Part shown: in pieces, positions 55,871-64,000 of the stretch
Position numbering within the stretch: the first letter of the stretch is position 1
Layout: the number at the start of each line of letters is the position of its first letter
Source of the DNA: Cytophagales bacterium
GTDB taxonomy: Bacteria > Bacteroidota > Bacteroidia > Cytophagales > Thermoflexibacteraceae
Assembly: GCA_004294445.1 (NCBI GenBank)
Contig: REAZ01000012.1
Location: forward strand, 88,455 to 152,454
DNA length: 64,000 nt
Direction: 5' to 3'
Made by a program: the position numbers and the translations under genes
Notes under the pieces: generated by a model
The model's input: the letters and a program-made list of their open reading frames with translations, nothing else
Databases searched by the model: none
What the model was told of the DNA's origin: nothing

Positions 55871-57031
55871 ATGAATAATTTTGATTTTAAAAACCCTACC
55901 AAAATCATTTTTGGAAAGGATCAGATAAAAAAAATAGCCAATGAAATTCCCAAAGATGCAAGAATATTACTCTTGTACGGAGGCGGTAGCATCAAGCAAA
56001 ACGGCATCTATGAGCAGGTAAAAACGGCTCTTAAAGACTTTTCGGTCGAGGAATTTGGCGGTATTCCTGCCAACCCCGAATACGAAGTCTTGATGCAGGC
56101 ATTGGCAGTAATAAAGGAAAAGAAAATTACTTTTTTGCTGGCAGTAGGCGGCGGCTCAGTCATTGACGGTGTCAAATTCCTTTCTTCGGCAGCCCTATAT
56201 GAAAGCGAAAATCCTTGGGATATTTTGGAAAAAAGAATACCAACGCTCAAAGGAATGCCATTCGGCACAGTGCTTACCTTGCCTGCCACAGGTTCTGAAA
56301 TGAACTCTGGTGCGGTGATTACCAGAGCTGCAACAAAAGAAAAACTGACGATGGGCGGAGCAGGGCTGTTTCCTGTCTTTTCAATACTTGACCCCAATGT
56401 AGTGGCTTCTATCCCGCAACGCCAAATAGCCAATGGTTTGGCAGATGCTTTTACCCACGTTTTGGAGCAGTATATGACCTACCCTATTGGGGCTTTGTTA
56501 CAAGACCGCTTTGCCGAAAGTATATTGCAAACTTTGGTCGAAGTTGCTCCCGTTATCCTAAAAAACCCTGCTGATTATAAAGCGGCGGCAAATTTTATGT
56601 GGAGTTGTACAATGGCACTCAATGGGCTTATCCAAAAAGGCGTACCTACCGATTGGGCTATTCACATGATGGGACATGAACTTACGGCACTTTACGGCAT
56701 AGACCACGCAAGAACTTTGGCTATAATCACCGAGTCGCATTATACATATAACTTCGAGGCGAAAAAAGAAAAATTGGCTCAATATGCCGAGCGTGTTTGG
56801 GGCGTATCGGCAGGGACGCTTGAAGAAAAAGCAAAGGCGGGAATCCAAAAAACCACCGAATTTTTTCAGTCTTTAGGTATCCAAACCCGACTTTCAGCTT
56901 ATACTGATAAGTACGAAGGTACAGCTTTGGAAATTGCGAGAAGATTTGAAGAAAGGGGCATGACTGCTTTGGGAGAGCATCGTTCGCTTACGCCAAGTGA
57001 TGCCAAAAAAATTGTAGAAATGTCTTACTAA
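55871..57031 (+). CDS. yqhD: Iron-containing alcohol dehydrogenase, YqhD-type
   Basis: A protein of 386 residues. The nucleotide site is AVGGGSVIDGVKFLSSAAL, the PATGSEMNSGAVI loop follows, and metal ligands lie in DAFTHVLEQYM, HMMGHELTALYG and GIDHARTLAI. It belongs to the YqhD/BdhA group of NADPH-dependent aldehyde reductases, which detoxify short-chain and reactive aldehydes. A luciferase-like oxidoreductase gene follows after 12 nt, probably in the same transcript. Confidence 0.9.
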   Translation: MNNFDFKNPTKIIFGKDQIKKIANEIPKDARILLLYGGGSIKQNGIYEQVKTALKDFSVEEFGGIPANPEYEVLMQALAVIKEKKITFLLAVGGGSVIDGVKFLSSAALYESENPWDILEKRIPTLKGMPFGTVLTLPATGSEMNSGAVITRAATKEKLTMGGAGLFPVFSILDPNVVASIPQRQIANGLADAFTHVLEQYMTYPIGALLQDRFAESILQTLVEVAPVILKNPADYKAAANFMWSCTMALNGLIQKGVPTDWAIHMMGHELTALYGIDHARTLAIITESHYTYNFEAKKEKLAQYAERVWGVSAGTLEEKAKAGIQKTTEFFQSLGIQTRLSAYTDKYEGTALEIARRFEERGMTALGEHRSLTPSDAKKIVEMSY

Positions 57032-57043
57032 AGTCAAAATTAG

Positions 57044-58072
57044 ATGGAAATTGGAATAGATAGTTTTGCGGCTGCGGCTCTTAATGACCAAACAAACAGC
57101 CCAACAAATAGCATGGATTCTTTAGCCCAACTGCTTGAGCGGATTGAATATGCCGATAAGGCGGGTTTAGATGTTTTTGGCATTGGCGAACATCATCGCA
57201 AAGAGTTTTTGGACTCAGCACCAACCATGATTTTAGCCGCCGCCGCCGCAAGAACCAAGCGTATAAAATTGACAAGTGCTGTTACTGTTTTGAGTGCAGC
57301 CGACCCTGTGCGAGTGTTTCAAAATTTTGCAACCTTAGACCTAATTTCGCAGGGGCGTGCCGAGATGGTGGTGGGACGAGGCTCTTTTACGGAAGCGTTT
57401 CTCTTATTTGGTTTAAACTTGCATGACTATGATGCATTATTTTCGGAAAAGCTCGATTTATTGCTCAATATCCGAGCAAATGAAACCGTAACATGGGCAG
57501 GAAAATTCAGACCTGCACTCCATAAGCAGGCTATTTACCCACGACCAGTGCAAAATCCTATCCCTATTTGGGTAGGGGTGGGCGGCACTCCAGAGTCGTT
57601 TATACGTGCGGGCAAACTTGGCTTGCCATTGATGGTCGCTATTATTGGTGGTGAAACTCATCGCTTCCGTCCACTCATAGACCTTTATAGGCAGGCAGGC
57701 AGGCAAGCGGGACACGCCCCCGAAAAATTACAGGTAGGGCTACATTCTCTTGGCTATGTCGGCAATACAAATGAGTCAGCACTTGATGATTTTTATCCAG
57801 GCTATGCCGAAACATTTACGAAAATAGGCAAAGAGCGAGGCTGGTCGCCCATCACGCGCGGGCAGTTCGAAGCACAAGTAGGGAGCAAAGGAGCTTTGAT
57901 AGTAGGCAGTCCGAAAGAAGTTGCCGACAAAATAAAGCGACATAGCCAAGCATTAGGAGGAATTTCTCGTGTTTCCTTACAGATGGATAGCGCACTTTTA
58001 TCGCACGCCCAACTGATGAATGCCATTGAACTATTGGGGAAGGAAGTATCGCCTCTGGTAAATCAGGGTTAA
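57044..58072 (+). CDS. Luciferase-like (LLM class) flavin-dependent oxidoreductase
   Basis: A protein of 342 residues with the bacterial luciferase TIM-barrel pattern: GLDVFGIGEHHRKEF, AAARTKRIKLTSAVTVLSAADPVRVFQ, LISQGRAEMVVGRGS and PIPIWVGVGGTPES. It probably uses FMN, but the substrate is unknown. (GGCA)4 at 57690-57705 in the coding region encodes part of RQAGRQAGHA. It is 12 nt behind the yqhD gene and ends before a long palindrome. Confidence 0.9.
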   Translation: MEIGIDSFAAAALNDQTNSPTNSMDSLAQLLERIEYADKAGLDVFGIGEHHRKEFLDSAPTMILAAAAARTKRIKLTSAVTVLSAADPVRVFQNFATLDLISQGRAEMVVGRGSFTEAFLLFGLNLHDYDALFSEKLDLLLNIRANETVTWAGKFRPALHKQAIYPRPVQNPIPIWVGVGGTPESFIRAGKLGLPLMVAIIGGETHRFRPLIDLYRQAGRQAGHAPEKLQVGLHSLGYVGNTNESALDDFYPGYAETFTKIGKERGWSPITRGQFEAQVGSKGALIVGSPKEVADKIKRHSQALGGISRVSLQMDSALLSHAQLMNAIELLGKEVSPLVNQG

Positions 58073-58160
58073 AGGCTGCGTGTGCAAAAACTTCACATAT
58101 ATCAATTTTAGCGTCTTAAATAAATGTGAAAGTCTATTCCCTATTTTTAAAAGAAATTCT

Positions 58161-58249
58161 TGGTTCTTCCTTACGATTAGTGCAAAGACATCTTTTTATC
58201 TGTTTTCAGATGAAAAGATGTCTTTGCACTTAAAAAGTTGGAAGAATCA
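58161..58249. repeat. 89-bp palindromic element, probable bidirectional terminator
   Basis: Perfect 18-bp arms (58179-58196 with 58213-58230, core AGTGCAAAGACATCTTTT), a T-G pair and an inner 5-bp pair (ATCTG / CAGAT) around a TTTT loop make a 24-bp stem. An outer 10-bp repeat (58161-58170 with 58240-58249, one G-T pair) encloses it. It lies between convergent genes. No further copy was seen in the window. Confidence 0.6.
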
Positions 58250-58255
58250 AAAAAC

Positions 58256-59533
58256 TTAGTCGTTCAGAGCTTGATAGACTGCAATTTTAAATTTATCAAC
58301 CACGTCCCCATGCGAAGTAGGAGCTATTTGTGTCATCAATACTGCCGCAATGCCTTCTTTTTTGTCAAACCAAAAGTTGGTAGTGAATGCACCGCCCCAG
58401 CCGTAGCCGTTTGCAGCCCCGACTCCCTTGTAGCCGCTTGCTTCGGGTACTGAAAAACCTAAGCCAAATTTATCGCCCGAACCATTGATGAATAATCCTC
58501 CTATCTGATTGGTGATCATTACATCTACAGTTTTCCTGCTTACCAGCCTTACACCGTTCAGTTCGCCACCGTTGAGTAGCATTTGGGCAAATTTGAGATA
58601 GTCCATCGCCGTAGAAACCAAGCCCGAACCTCCTGAAAAATAAGTGCGTCCACCCTCTATCAGGAAGTTCGCATCCTCTTTTTTGTAGGGAGATAGCGCG
58701 CCTTTTTCATTTTCATAATAAACTGTAGTAAGGCGGCTTTCCTTCTCTTTTGGCAAGCCAAAGTGCGTATCGTTCATGGTTAGTGGTTTAAGAATGCGCT
58801 GCTCTACAAATTCAGCCAAACTTTGCCCAGAGATAACCTCTACCAAATAGCCAAGCATATCAGTATTCAGTCCGTAAGTCCATTTCTCACCGGGCTGGTG
58901 CATGAGCGGCATAGTAGCCAATATTTTCATTTTTTCTGCCATTTTTACCTTGCTACCTCTTACTCCTGCTGCTACATCTGGCACACCCGCCTTGGCATAA
59001 ATAGCTCTCATATTTGCGTGAACAAAGCTGTAGCCTATACCTGAAGTATGCGAAAGCAAATGCCTGATAGTAAGCGACTTGCGAGTAGGTGTAGCTACAA
59101 AAGAAGAATCTTTCATATTGATAGAATCCAAGACTTGCAGATTTTTAAATTCTGGAATGTAGTTGCTGACGGGTTCGTCGAGCATGAGGCGATTTTCTTC
59201 ATAAAGCATCATGACCGCCAAAGAAACAATGGGTTTTGTCATAGACATAATGTGAAAAATATCATCTTTTCTCATCACTGCTTTATTTTCTATGTTGCTG
59301 TATCCCAAATTGTTGTAGTAAACAATTTTGCCATTTCGGGCTACCACTCCCACTGCCCCTGCTACCCACTGTTTGTCTATGTAGTTTTGGAGGTGCTTAT
59401 CTATCTGCTTGAGGCGCGTGGCTGACATTCCCACCTTTTCGGGTGCTACAGGCTGCAAAATAGCCGTTTGTGCAAAAAGCTGAATAGCAAAAAGAGAAAC
59501 GATAAAGAGTAATGTAATTTTTTTCATTTTCAT
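58256..59533 (-). CDS. Class C beta-lactamase-fold serine hydrolase
   Basis: A protein of 425 residues from the ATG at 59531-59533, with ATG 59527 as an alternative; a longer frame opened by TTG at 59569 is rejected. A signal peptide (ending LFAQ) precedes a beta-lactamase/transpeptidase-like fold with the SxxK site S97-M-T-K100 and the YxN-type YGLNTDM. The C-terminal HxG-type region is not clear. Such proteins are esterases, D-aminopeptidases or carboxypeptidases acting outside the cytoplasm, and true beta-lactamase activity is unlikely to be deducible. Substrate unknown. Confidence 0.88.
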   Translation of the reverse strand: MKMKKITLLFIVSLFAIQLFAQTAILQPVAPEKVGMSATRLKQIDKHLQNYIDKQWVAGAVGVVARNGKIVYYNNLGYSNIENKAVMRKDDIFHIMSMTKPIVSLAVMMLYEENRLMLDEPVSNYIPEFKNLQVLDSINMKDSSFVATPTRKSLTIRHLLSHTSGIGYSFVHANMRAIYAKAGVPDVAAGVRGSKVKMAEKMKILATMPLMHQPGEKWTYGLNTDMLGYLVEVISGQSLAEFVEQRILKPLTMNDTHFGLPKEKESRLTTVYYENEKGALSPYKKEDANFLIEGGRTYFSGGSGLVSTAMDYLKFAQMLLNGGELNGVRLVSRKTVDVMITNQIGGLFINGSGDKFGLGFSVPEASGYKGVGAANGYGWGGAFTTNFWFDKKEGIAAVLMTQIAPTSHGDVVDKFKIAVYQALND

Positions 59534-59693
59534 TTGTGTTTTTTTAATAGTTCGGCGAAAAATACGCAAAGCAAACGAGTATTACAAATGTGCTGTTAAA
59601 TTAAGTCGTAATTACAAAATAATGACCAGCAGAACTGTTCTGTCTTCGTTTTTAAGCTGCCTTTTCCCTTGTTTTTTAGAGGAGGTAGTTTTT

Positions 59694-60509
59694 TTAAATT
59701 TCTGTTCTTAGCTGGTCTATTTGGGCGGGAGTTAAGCCTGTGGTATCTGCAATAAACTCATTATCCATTCCTTTGGCTATCAATTTTTTAGCAATTTCTG
59801 TTTTTTCTTCTTGCTTTGCGTGTTGTTCAGTTTTAGCTAAAACAATTTTTGCTGCCTCCTTGTTTTTTGCTTTGGCACGTTCTTCTGGAGTCAGATTTTC
59901 AAAACTAATCAGTTCTATTGCTTTTCTAATGCCTTCATTACCAGTGTTTAAGATAGGTCTTGCGGGATTGTGAATAGATTGATAAATCAAGTCTAACCAA
60001 TCTCTGATTTGCGGAGGAGTGTCTTCGTTTGGGTGATTAGGGTTGAGGCAAACGAATTGATGACCGTACAAGTCTCTAATCTCTCCTTTCAATGTTTGGG
60101 GATTGAGTTCTAATAATAAAACCTCATCAAGGATAGGTTTTCCATTTTTTTCATTGATGGTATAAGGTGCAGTCAAAACCACTATCACATAAACAGTTTG
60201 GTCTATGTTGTATTCTTTGGCATTTTTTTGCTGTTCTGCAATCAACATCAGAAAGTAATGCAAAAATCTATCAAAGTGGCTATCATATTCTATTCTTTGA
60301 ATTTCAATGACAATTCTTCTATCTATGCTTTCAGCGAAAATATCCAATTCGAAGTCGACATAGCCAATCTTTGGGTCGAATCGCTTCTCTGTTTCGATTT
60401 TATCTACCTCTATTTCAATACCCAAAATATCTCTGACAAAGGCTTTGAATACAATTTTGTTTGTAAAAGCCTTTTTGAAAATCACCTCATTGTCTAAATT
60501 GCCGAGCAT
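59694..60509 (-). CDS. Rpn-type / PD-(D/E)XK nuclease family protein
   Basis: A protein of 271 residues. The N-terminal FKKAFTNKIVFKAFVRDILG and the PD-(D/E)XK core with D56 in YVDFELDIFAE and the ExQ of IVIEIQ (E69, Q71) place it in the recombination-promoting nuclease / PDDEXK transposase-related family. The C-terminal 70 residues are rich in Lys, Glu and Ala (EQHAKQEEKTEIAKKLIAKG) and end in a small helix-turn-helix-like tail (FIADTTGLTPAQIDQL). Family members make DNA breaks and promote recombination. A TAACTTTG -7 box lies on the minus strand at 60532-60539. Confidence 0.85.
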   Translation of the reverse strand: MLGNLDNEVIFKKAFTNKIVFKAFVRDILGIEIEVDKIETEKRFDPKIGYVDFELDIFAESIDRRIVIEIQRIEYDSHFDRFLHYFLMLIAEQQKNAKEYNIDQTVYVIVVLTAPYTINEKNGKPILDEVLLLELNPQTLKGEIRDLYGHQFVCLNPNHPNEDTPPQIRDWLDLIYQSIHNPARPILNTGNEGIRKAIELISFENLTPEERAKAKNKEAAKIVLAKTEQHAKQEEKTEIAKKLIAKGMDNEFIADTTGLTPAQIDQLRTEI

Positions 60510-60699
60510 AGTTTTATATTTTATCTAATATCAAAGTTACTAAAAAATAAGGAAATTAGTCATTGTTTCTTTGATTTAGTTTTTTTACCTTGCGTTGTCG
60601 TTATGCAAATCAGAGATTTACTGTTTAAACTGTATAGAGTCGCTTCGCTAAACTCCATACAACAAACGGGATTTTTTACTAGCCAACTTATTAACTTAC
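60510..60699. other. Intergenic region with GC-rich hairpin remnant
   Basis: About 190 bases between divergent genes. An imperfect stem, GTATAGAGT (60632-60640) with ACTCCATAC (60652-60660), surrounds cgcttcgctaa. This resembles dispersed intergenic repeats of Bacteroidota. No clear promoter for the helicase gene was identified. Confidence 0.3.
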
Positions 60700-63600
60700 A
60701 TGAAACAGTTTGAGAAACAATTAGCTACGTTTTTATTAAATTCTAATAATTGGAATAGCCTAAAAATATTAATAGAAAATGTAAATTCAGGAAAACTATT
60801 TGAAGTTTTTTGTAAATACTACTTCCTTTTTGAGCCAATTGTAAAAGATGACTATATAAATGTTTGGTATTTTGATGAAATACCTGCTGAAGTTAAGCAA
60901 AGATTAGGGTTTATTAACATTGATTATGGGGTAGATTTATTATTGAAAAATATTGATAATGAGTTTATTGCTGTTCAATGTAAGTTTCGTTCAGATGAAA
61001 CTTCTAAATTGAACTGGTCAGCAGATAAAATAGCTAACTTATTTGCTTATGCTGATAAAGCAGATGGTTATATCGTTTTTACAAATACAGTAGATATTGA
61101 TAATGTGTCAAGATCGAAAGAAAATTTTAGTTTATTTAGCATCTCTCATCTTTTAAATATAGAAGAAAGCACTTTTGAAATAATGAAAAGTTATTTACAA
61201 GGTGCAAGTATTCCACAAATTACAAAATATAAACCACAAGAACATCAACAAAAAGCCATCGATAATTGCATAGAATTTTTTAGTATTGAAAGTCGAGGGC
61301 AACTTATAATGCCTTGCGGTTCTGGAAAAACTTTAACTGCTTTGTGGATAAAAGAACATTTAAAACCTAAAAATACACTTGTTTTAGTGCCTTCCTTAGC
61401 TTTATTAAGACAAATAAAAGAGGATTGGGCAAGGCAAAAAAATACACAATATCATTATTTATGTGTGTGTTCTGAAACAGATATTGATAAAAATGAAGCC
61501 AATGAAATAGATAGTTTTGTTACACATACCTACGAAATCGGTGGTCGTGTTACTACTGATGTAAAAGTTATTCTTGATTTTATACAAACGGATTTTGAGA
61601 AAGTCATTTTCTCAACTTACCAATCTCTTCCACAAATAGAAAGAGCATTACAAGGCAGCAATATTTATTTTGATTTTGTGCTTTGTGATGAGGCTCACAA
61701 GACGGCAGGTGTAAATCAAGGATTATTTAGTATTATTCATGATGACAAAAAAATTCCTGCTCATAAACGTCTGTATATGACAGCTACGCCAAGAATTATA
61801 TCAGAAAACATTAAGAAAAAACTAAATGAAAATTTACAATATGCTTATGATATGAGTAATCCAGAAATTTTTGGTTACGAATTTTATAGAATGACTTTTA
61901 AAGAAGCCATAGAAAAAGGTATTTTGGTAGATTATAAAATTATTACTGTAGGTATTACAGATGAACAAATTGCTGACTATGTTAAAGAACGTCGCTATAT
62001 TTCAGATAAGAATACCATAGAAGATATTGCAAATAATTATGCTTTAGAAACTGTTATGCAACGCTATAATGCTACACACGCAATTACTTTTCATTCAAGA
62101 GTACAATATGCAGCAGATTTTAGCAAAAGACACAAAGAACTTTTCAAAAATGTAACTACTATGCATGTGAGTGGAACTCAATCAACAAATTACAGAAATA
62201 TTGTTATGAATGAGTTTAAAAATTCTGTAAAAGCTGTAATGAGTAATGCACGTTGTTTAACAGAAGGTGTTGATGTGCCTGCGATTGATTTAGTTTATTT
62301 TTGCGACCCAAAAAATTCAAAAGTAGATATTGTGCAGGCAACAGGTAGGGCTTTAAGGCAAGACCGTAAAAAAGGCAAAACAATGGGTTATATTGTAATT
62401 CCGATTTATCACACCAAAAAAAATGAAGTAGAAAATGCCATTAGTAATAGTAATTTTAAAAACCTGATTACTGTAATACGTGCTTTGTGCGACCAAGACG
62501 AAAGATTACAAGATGAAATTAATCAATTAGCATACGGCAAAGGCAAAAAAAGTGGTTTCTCTAAATTAGAATTTATATCAGGCGAAATTTTTACAGAAGG
62601 TAAAATACATTTATTAGGTTTTGAGGAAAAACTTAAAAATAATCTTTTCGACCAAGTTATAGAAAAAACTTCTGATAGTTGGGATTTATGGTTTTTGCAA
62701 CTTAAAGATTATTTAACAGAAAATAATAATGAATATCCACTTTTAGAAGAAAATGCTACACTTTATAGATGGATAGCTGCACAAAGAGGATTTAAAAAGA
62801 AAAAACTACTATTTTTTGAGCAGATAAAGCAACTTAATAGTATAAATTTTATTTGGGATTTACAAGAACATATTTGGAATATGCAGTTTGAAGCATTAGA
62901 AAAATATGCACAAGAAAATGATTTTGAACCTTCAATAAAAGAAGAAATTGGGAAATGGTATAATACACAAAAAAACTTATTGAATAAAGGCATTCTTTTA
63001 GAAGAAAGGAAGCTAAAAATTCAAGCACTACAATTTAAGGGAAGTTCTAAGCAAGGTGAATGGCAAAGACGATTTGCTGAATTGGTAAAATTTAGGGCTG
63101 ACAATCCTGAAAAGTGGCCAAATTATGACAGGAAAACACAAGATAAGTCTGAAAATGAATTGCCTATCTTCTGCCAGCAAATGCGAAAATATTATAGAGA
63201 AAATACTCTTTCTGAATATTGGGTAGATAAATTATTATCTATCAATTTTAATTTTGAAGGAAAAGTAGATAATTGGCGAGAAATTTATAAAAAATTGGAA
63301 ATGTATGTGGAGAAATATCAAAATTTGCCTGACCATAGAAATAATTTATATAACTGGATATTGTTGCAAATAGATAGATATAAAGATAATACTTTGACAA
63401 TAGAACAGAAACAACTCCTTGATAAAATAAATATAATAGAATGGTATGAAAATAGACAATATCAAAAAAGCTGGGAAAATTGGTATGAAAATGTAAAAAC
63501 CTTTTACGAACTTACTAATAAATTACCTACCTTTCATGCTGATAAACAATTAGGGTCTTGGTTAAATACCCAAAGAACTGTTTACAAAAAAGGAGAACTA

Positions 63601-64000
63601 AGCCAGGAACAAATAGAAAAATTAGAAAGATTAGGAATGGTTTGGAATACTAAAAAATTAGATATTGACCGTTGGAATGAAGTTTTTGAAGAAGTCAAGG
63701 TTTTTTATGAATTAAATAATCGGTTTCCTTCTTACTACGGTATAGAAAAAGAAAAGTCTCTCTATACATGGTGTCAAACTCAACGAATGAAGCAGGCTGG
63801 TTCAAATGAAAAATATAAACCTTTACCTACATGGCAGGTAGAGAAATTGGAAAGTATTGGTTTTGATTTTCAACCAAGAGGTGAAAAAAGTTTTGATGAA
63901 CTATGGGAAGAAAAATATGAGGAATTAAAGCAATTTTGCAGACAAAATCCGTTATTTACATTACCGAGCTTAGAAAAAGGTGAGCCAAATTTACTTTATC
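60700..64000 (+). CDS. Restriction-type nuclease-helicase with tandem HA repeats (3' end outside the window)
   Basis: An open frame of at least 1100 codons from the ATG at 60700, running off the window. An N-terminal Mrr-like PD-(D/E)XK core has D79 (YGVDLLL) and Q93-C-K95. An SF2 helicase follows with Walker A GSGKT (207-211), DEAH (330-333), TATPR and the ATGRALRQ box (548-554). From about residue 660 comes a series of helicase-associated (HA, PF03457-like) repeats, recognisable as a Trp, about 10 residues, a helix, P..., L..W...QR, e.g. LGSWLNTQRTVYKKG and LYTWCQTQRMK. At least seven units are seen up to the window edge. The fusion resembles type III/IV restriction helicases and could act against foreign DNA. 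The divergent Rpn nuclease is its neighbour. Confidence 0.85.
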   Translation, partial: MKQFEKQLATFLLNSNNWNSLKILIENVNSGKLFEVFCKYYFLFEPIVKDDYINVWYFDEIPAEVKQRLGFINIDYGVDLLLKNIDNEFIAVQCKFRSDETSKLNWSADKIANLFAYADKADGYIVFTNTVDIDNVSRSKENFSLFSISHLLNIEESTFEIMKSYLQGASIPQITKYKPQEHQQKAIDNCIEFFSIESRGQLIMPCGSGKTLTALWIKEHLKPKNTLVLVPSLALLRQIKEDWARQKNTQYHYLCVCSETDIDKNEANEIDSFVTHTYEIGGRVTTDVKVILDFIQTDFEKVIFSTYQSLPQIERALQGSNIYFDFVLCDEAHKTAGVNQGLFSIIHDDKKIPAHKRLYMTATPRIISENIKKKLNENLQYAYDMSNPEIFGYEFYRMTFKEAIEKGILVDYKIITVGITDEQIADYVKERRYISDKNTIEDIANNYALETVMQRYNATHAITFHSRVQYAADFSKRHKELFKNVTTMHVSGTQSTNYRNIVMNEFKNSVKAVMSNARCLTEGVDVPAIDLVYFCDPKNSKVDIVQATGRALRQDRKKGKTMGYIVIPIYHTKKNEVENAISNSNFKNLITVIRALCDQDERLQDEINQLAYGKGKKSGFSKLEFISGEIFTEGKIHLLGFEEKLKNNLFDQVIEKTSDSWDLWFLQLKDYLTENNNEYPLLEENATLYRWIAAQRGFKKKKLLFFEQIKQLNSINFIWDLQEHIWNMQFEALEKYAQENDFEPSIKEEIGKWYNTQKNLLNKGILLEERKLKIQALQFKGSSKQGEWQRRFAELVKFRADNPEKWPNYDRKTQDKSENELPIFCQQMRKYYRENTLSEYWVDKLLSINFNFEGKVDNWREIYKKLEMYVEKYQNLPDHRNNLYNWILLQIDRYKDNTLTIEQKQLLDKINIIEWYENRQYQKSWENWYENVKTFYELTNKLPTFHADKQLGSWLNTQRTVYKKGELSQEQIEKLERLGMVWNTKKLDIDRWNEVFEEVKVFYELNNRFPSYYGIEKEKSLYTWCQTQRMKQAGSNEKYKPLPTWQVEKLESIGFDFQPRGEKSFDELWEEKYEELKQFCRQNPLFTLPSLEKGEPNLLY

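Noticed and set aside
58256..59569. Antibiotic-resistance beta-lactamase
   Set aside because: Only the SxxK and YxN motifs are seen; this fold is widespread in esterases and peptidases, and no resistance function can be claimed.
59630..59642. Dyad CAGAACTGTTCTG in the gap between the serine hydrolase and Rpn genes
   Set aside because: Too short, no loop and no promoter box nearby; likely chance.
1..64000. CRISPR array, rRNA, tRNA or complete insertion sequence
   Set aside because: No regularly spaced repeats, no tRNA-like TTCGA loop with matching stems in the gaps, no transposase other than the distantly related Rpn nuclease.

Overview
The window looks like chromosomal DNA of an AT-rich Bacteroidota, most likely a Cytophagales-type marine or freshwater bacterium. 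Several signals agree. Two proteins end in type IX secretion (T9SS) type A sorting domains. Promoters match the Bacteroidota sigma consensus TTTG-N19-TAnnTTTG, and convincing Shine-Dalgarno sites are scarce. The mevalonate route is present (class II HMG-CoA reductase and a mevalonate-kinase-like GHMP kinase). A TamL-type Omp85 lipoprotein, SpoIIE-type phosphatase fusions and many exported lipoproteins are also present. The species cannot be named from the sequence alone. No rRNA, tRNA, CRISPR array or intact transposon was seen.

Layout. 1-4.9 kb: a partial exported BNR-repeat protein, a small T9SS-tail protein, an EnvC/M23-like protein with a degenerate active site, and HMG-CoA reductase. 4.9-9.3 kb: rpoC with its own promoter and terminator, and no rpoB beside it. 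9.6-15.6 kb: a 1844-residue exported protein of unknown function followed by dtd. 15.7-18.6 kb: fatty-acid genes (acyl-CoA dehydrogenase, MaoC hydratase) with a paired palindromic operator at the dehydrogenase promoter, then a DUF3347 lipoprotein. 19.5-25.8 kb: a giant kinase-ATPase-GAF-phosphatase signalling protein behind an ABC ATPase. 25.9-32.2 kb: GMC oxidoreductase, TrmN6, a small unknown protein, FolD, an AraC regulator and a T9SS cargo protein. 32.4-33.7 kb: a SpoIIAA-like protein and a membrane HisKA protein lacking an ATPase domain. 34.1-42.3 kb: lipoprotein, PrmC, GHMP kinase, then a run of envelope genes (barrel-like protein, Big2-DM13 lipoprotein, YceI, DinB-like, ATP-grasp) and an LpoA-like protein. 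42.5-46 kb: a TerY-type VWA protein plus PP2C pair, then yajC-ybbR-coaE. 46-53.7 kb: multipass membrane protein, lon, heme A synthase-like protein, tamL. 54-59.5 kb: alkaline phosphatase, HAD phosphatase, YqhD-type dehydrogenase, luciferase-like oxidoreductase, class C beta-lactamase-fold hydrolase. 59.7-64 kb: an Rpn/PD-(D/E)XK nuclease and a partial restriction-helicase with many helicase-associated (HA) repeats, the most accessory-looking part of the window.

Most of the window is core metabolism, information processing and envelope biogenesis. The best candidates for less-described biology are the TerY-PP2C pair without its usual kinase, the Mrr-like nuclease-helicase with tandem HA repeats next to an Rpn nuclease, the kinase/phosphatase fusion protein, the orphaned rpoC, the double operator at the acyl-CoA dehydrogenase, and two long palindromic intergenic elements.
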